The notes under the pieces: model-generated
What the model saw: the letters and a program-made list of their open reading frames with translations, nothing else
Database searches by the model: none
Told to the model about the DNA's origin: nothing
Program-made: the position numbers and the translations under genes
NCBI GenBank assembly: GCA_037127315.1
Contig: JBBBDQ010000225.1
Coordinates: forward strand, 1,664,501 to 1,728,500
Source: Ascarosepion bandense
Taxonomy: Eukaryota; Mollusca; Cephalopoda; Sepiida; Sepiidae
Direction: 5' to 3'
Length of the DNA stretch: 64,000 bases
Shown here: in pieces, positions 62,926 through 64,000 of the stretch
Layout: each line of letters begins with the position of its first letter
Numbering within the stretch: the first letter of the stretch is position 1

Positions 62926-63507
62926 ATTTACAGATATGTTATAGCGAAAGTGCTGATAATATTTGACTTATAGTATATATGCATGTATTTAAAATTTTCC
63001 CTTTATAGAGAGAAAAAAAAAGTGATCATAAGATGAAGTTAAGTAAAGAAAGATGCTCAGTGGAAGTAATTCAGTATTTGATAAATCAAAAACTTTTAAA
63101 ATGAAAGATTGACTATATATATACTATTCTTACTTTAAAAAAATAGCTAATAGAAATGTTTTAGTTTTAATTTACTGCACCAAAGGCAATTGAAAAACAC
63201 TTTGGTATTAAAATTAGTTACAACTATCTCAAAAGATCATGGAAACAAAACAAAAAGTACAATTTCTAATTGATATTAGATTACAGAGATTATTCATCCT
63301 GATATATTGGCCATTATATGAACAAATAATTGTTCAGTATAATGCTTGTCAATTAAGAAAAATTAGTAGATAAGTGTTCTGTTTGTTAATAAAAATTAAA
63401 TGTAAATTAATTAAAAACTTTAATTTTAAATATAAGCAACTAATTAAACAAAATAATTTATATAGCTGTGTATTTTCTTTTCATTTTCTTTATTAAATTT
63501 GTTTCAG
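62926..63507 (+). other. Remainder of intron 1
   Basis: AT-rich, no repeats matched inside the window. It ends in a polypyrimidine-like tract and TTTCAG acceptor at 63502-63507. Confidence 0.5.
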
Positions 63508-63662
63508 GGAGATGGAGCTCCAGGATTTGTACCAAACTCAGAAAAAATGTTTGAATCAAAACCATTCTCTATTAAACTGGAAGTAGACATTGTTCAAATT
63601 CTACTTTTCATTGGTGCTCTTGTAACCAGAACATGGCAAATTGGATTGCCTCATGCTGTTGT
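63508..63662 (+). CDS. POMT1: POMT1-like gene, exon 2 (protein O-mannosyltransferase 1)
   Basis: 155 nt, 51 codons plus two bases. The acceptor is TTTCAG|GGA and the donor GT|GTAAGT. It reads a polar lead, then LEVDIVQILLFIGALVTRTWQIGLPHAV, the first transmembrane segment and the start of the first luminal loop of PMT-family enzymes. The last bases fit the start of PRAVVFDE in POMT1, whereas POMT2 has a CWDETHFG pattern here. POMT1 with POMT2 adds mannose to Ser/Thr of alpha-dystroglycan in the ER. The catalytic DE lies in the next exon, outside what can be seen. Confidence 0.65.
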
Positions 63663-64000
63663 GTAAGTCAGTAACTTAATTTCTTGTAATTTTATGAATT
63701 TACTAACAATTAACCAGTTTCTTTACACATCTTTTTCTTTACACATTTTTTTGACTAAAAAAACAATTTTTCCTCATGTCAACTGCATTGACAAAAATTA
63801 TATTTTATGCTCCACATAAAATTTGTCACTCCATGCTGATAAATTTCTTCCAAAATTTATATGTATGGTAAAGAAAACATGGATTTGACAAACTAAGAAA
63901 ATGATTAACTTTCAGAAAATTATTATTTGAATATCATAATAGATAATTAGGTTTTTGAGATGTTAACTTTTAAAATTACTACAAAGTATTTGCTGACAAA
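63663..64000 (+). other. Start of POMT1-like intron 2
   Basis: AT-rich intronic sequence with no further exon visible before the window end. No recognised repeat. Confidence 0.5.

Overview
This is animal (metazoan) nuclear DNA: AT-rich, with spliced host coding sequence only at the far right end and almost everything else made of decayed transposable elements. There is no sign of bacterial gene organisation: no operons and no ribosome binding sites. The mixture of RTE-like, Jockey/CR1-like and Tx1-like LINEs, Ty3/gypsy and BEL/Pao LTR elements, a mariner remnant, a tRNA-derived SINE and a 5S rRNA-derived SINE fits a large invertebrate genome (mollusc or arthropod type), but the species cannot be read from the sequence.

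Layout. 1-39 is the tail of a long-TIR DNA element. 1.34-3.43 kb is a minus-strand RTE-like LINE. 3.47-8.17 kb is a minus-strand gypsy element (Gypsy-A) with 150-bp LTRs, bracketed by a ~230-bp direct duplication. 9.7-9.9 kb is an RTE 3' end. 10.16-19.38 kb holds two plus-strand gypsy elements in tandem (Gypsy-B and Gypsy-C) that share the LTR at 15.44-16.03 kb. 19.38-22.79 kb holds two head-to-tail minus-strand Jockey/CR1-like LINEs. 23.0-24.3 kb (Gypsy-D) and 28.4-29.6 kb (Gypsy-E) are minus-strand gypsy integrase remnants. 29.68-36.99 kb is a minus-strand BEL/Pao element (BEL-1) broken inside its reverse transcriptase by a plus-strand LTR and gag start of another element (Gypsy-F, 32.1-34.24 kb). 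37.08-37.74 kb is a minus-strand LINE ORF1. 38.64-42.5 kb is a plus-strand Tx1-like LINE between copies of a ~250-bp repeat, followed by a 59-bp minisatellite and a GC-rich stretch to 43.2 kb.

44.5-59.6 kb is an AT-rich ~97-bp satellite array split by two retroelements: a plus-strand BEL/Pao element (BEL-2, 45.56-~53.18 kb), itself hit by a 382-bp 5S-rRNA-headed SINE with a perfect 19-bp target duplication, and a minus-strand gypsy element (Gypsy-G, 53,803-58,593) with LTRs at both ends and a 4-bp target duplication. 

The host gene starts at 60,604. Two exons (60,604-60,675 and 63,508-63,662) encode the N-terminus of a protein O-mannosyltransferase, most like POMT1. Its first intron carries a tRNA-SINE with a 15-bp target duplication, an 800-bp element with ~200-bp terminal inverted repeats and a 6-bp target duplication, and an internally deleted mariner.

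No retroelement here looks autonomous: each has stops, frameshifts or deletions. The most interesting signals are structural: the 5S SINE, a 65-nt three-way-junction fold kept in two ~200-bp repeats around BEL-2, the 230-bp duplication at the Gypsy-A LTR edges, the long-TIR element, and the repeated primer-site-like motifs of Gypsy-B.
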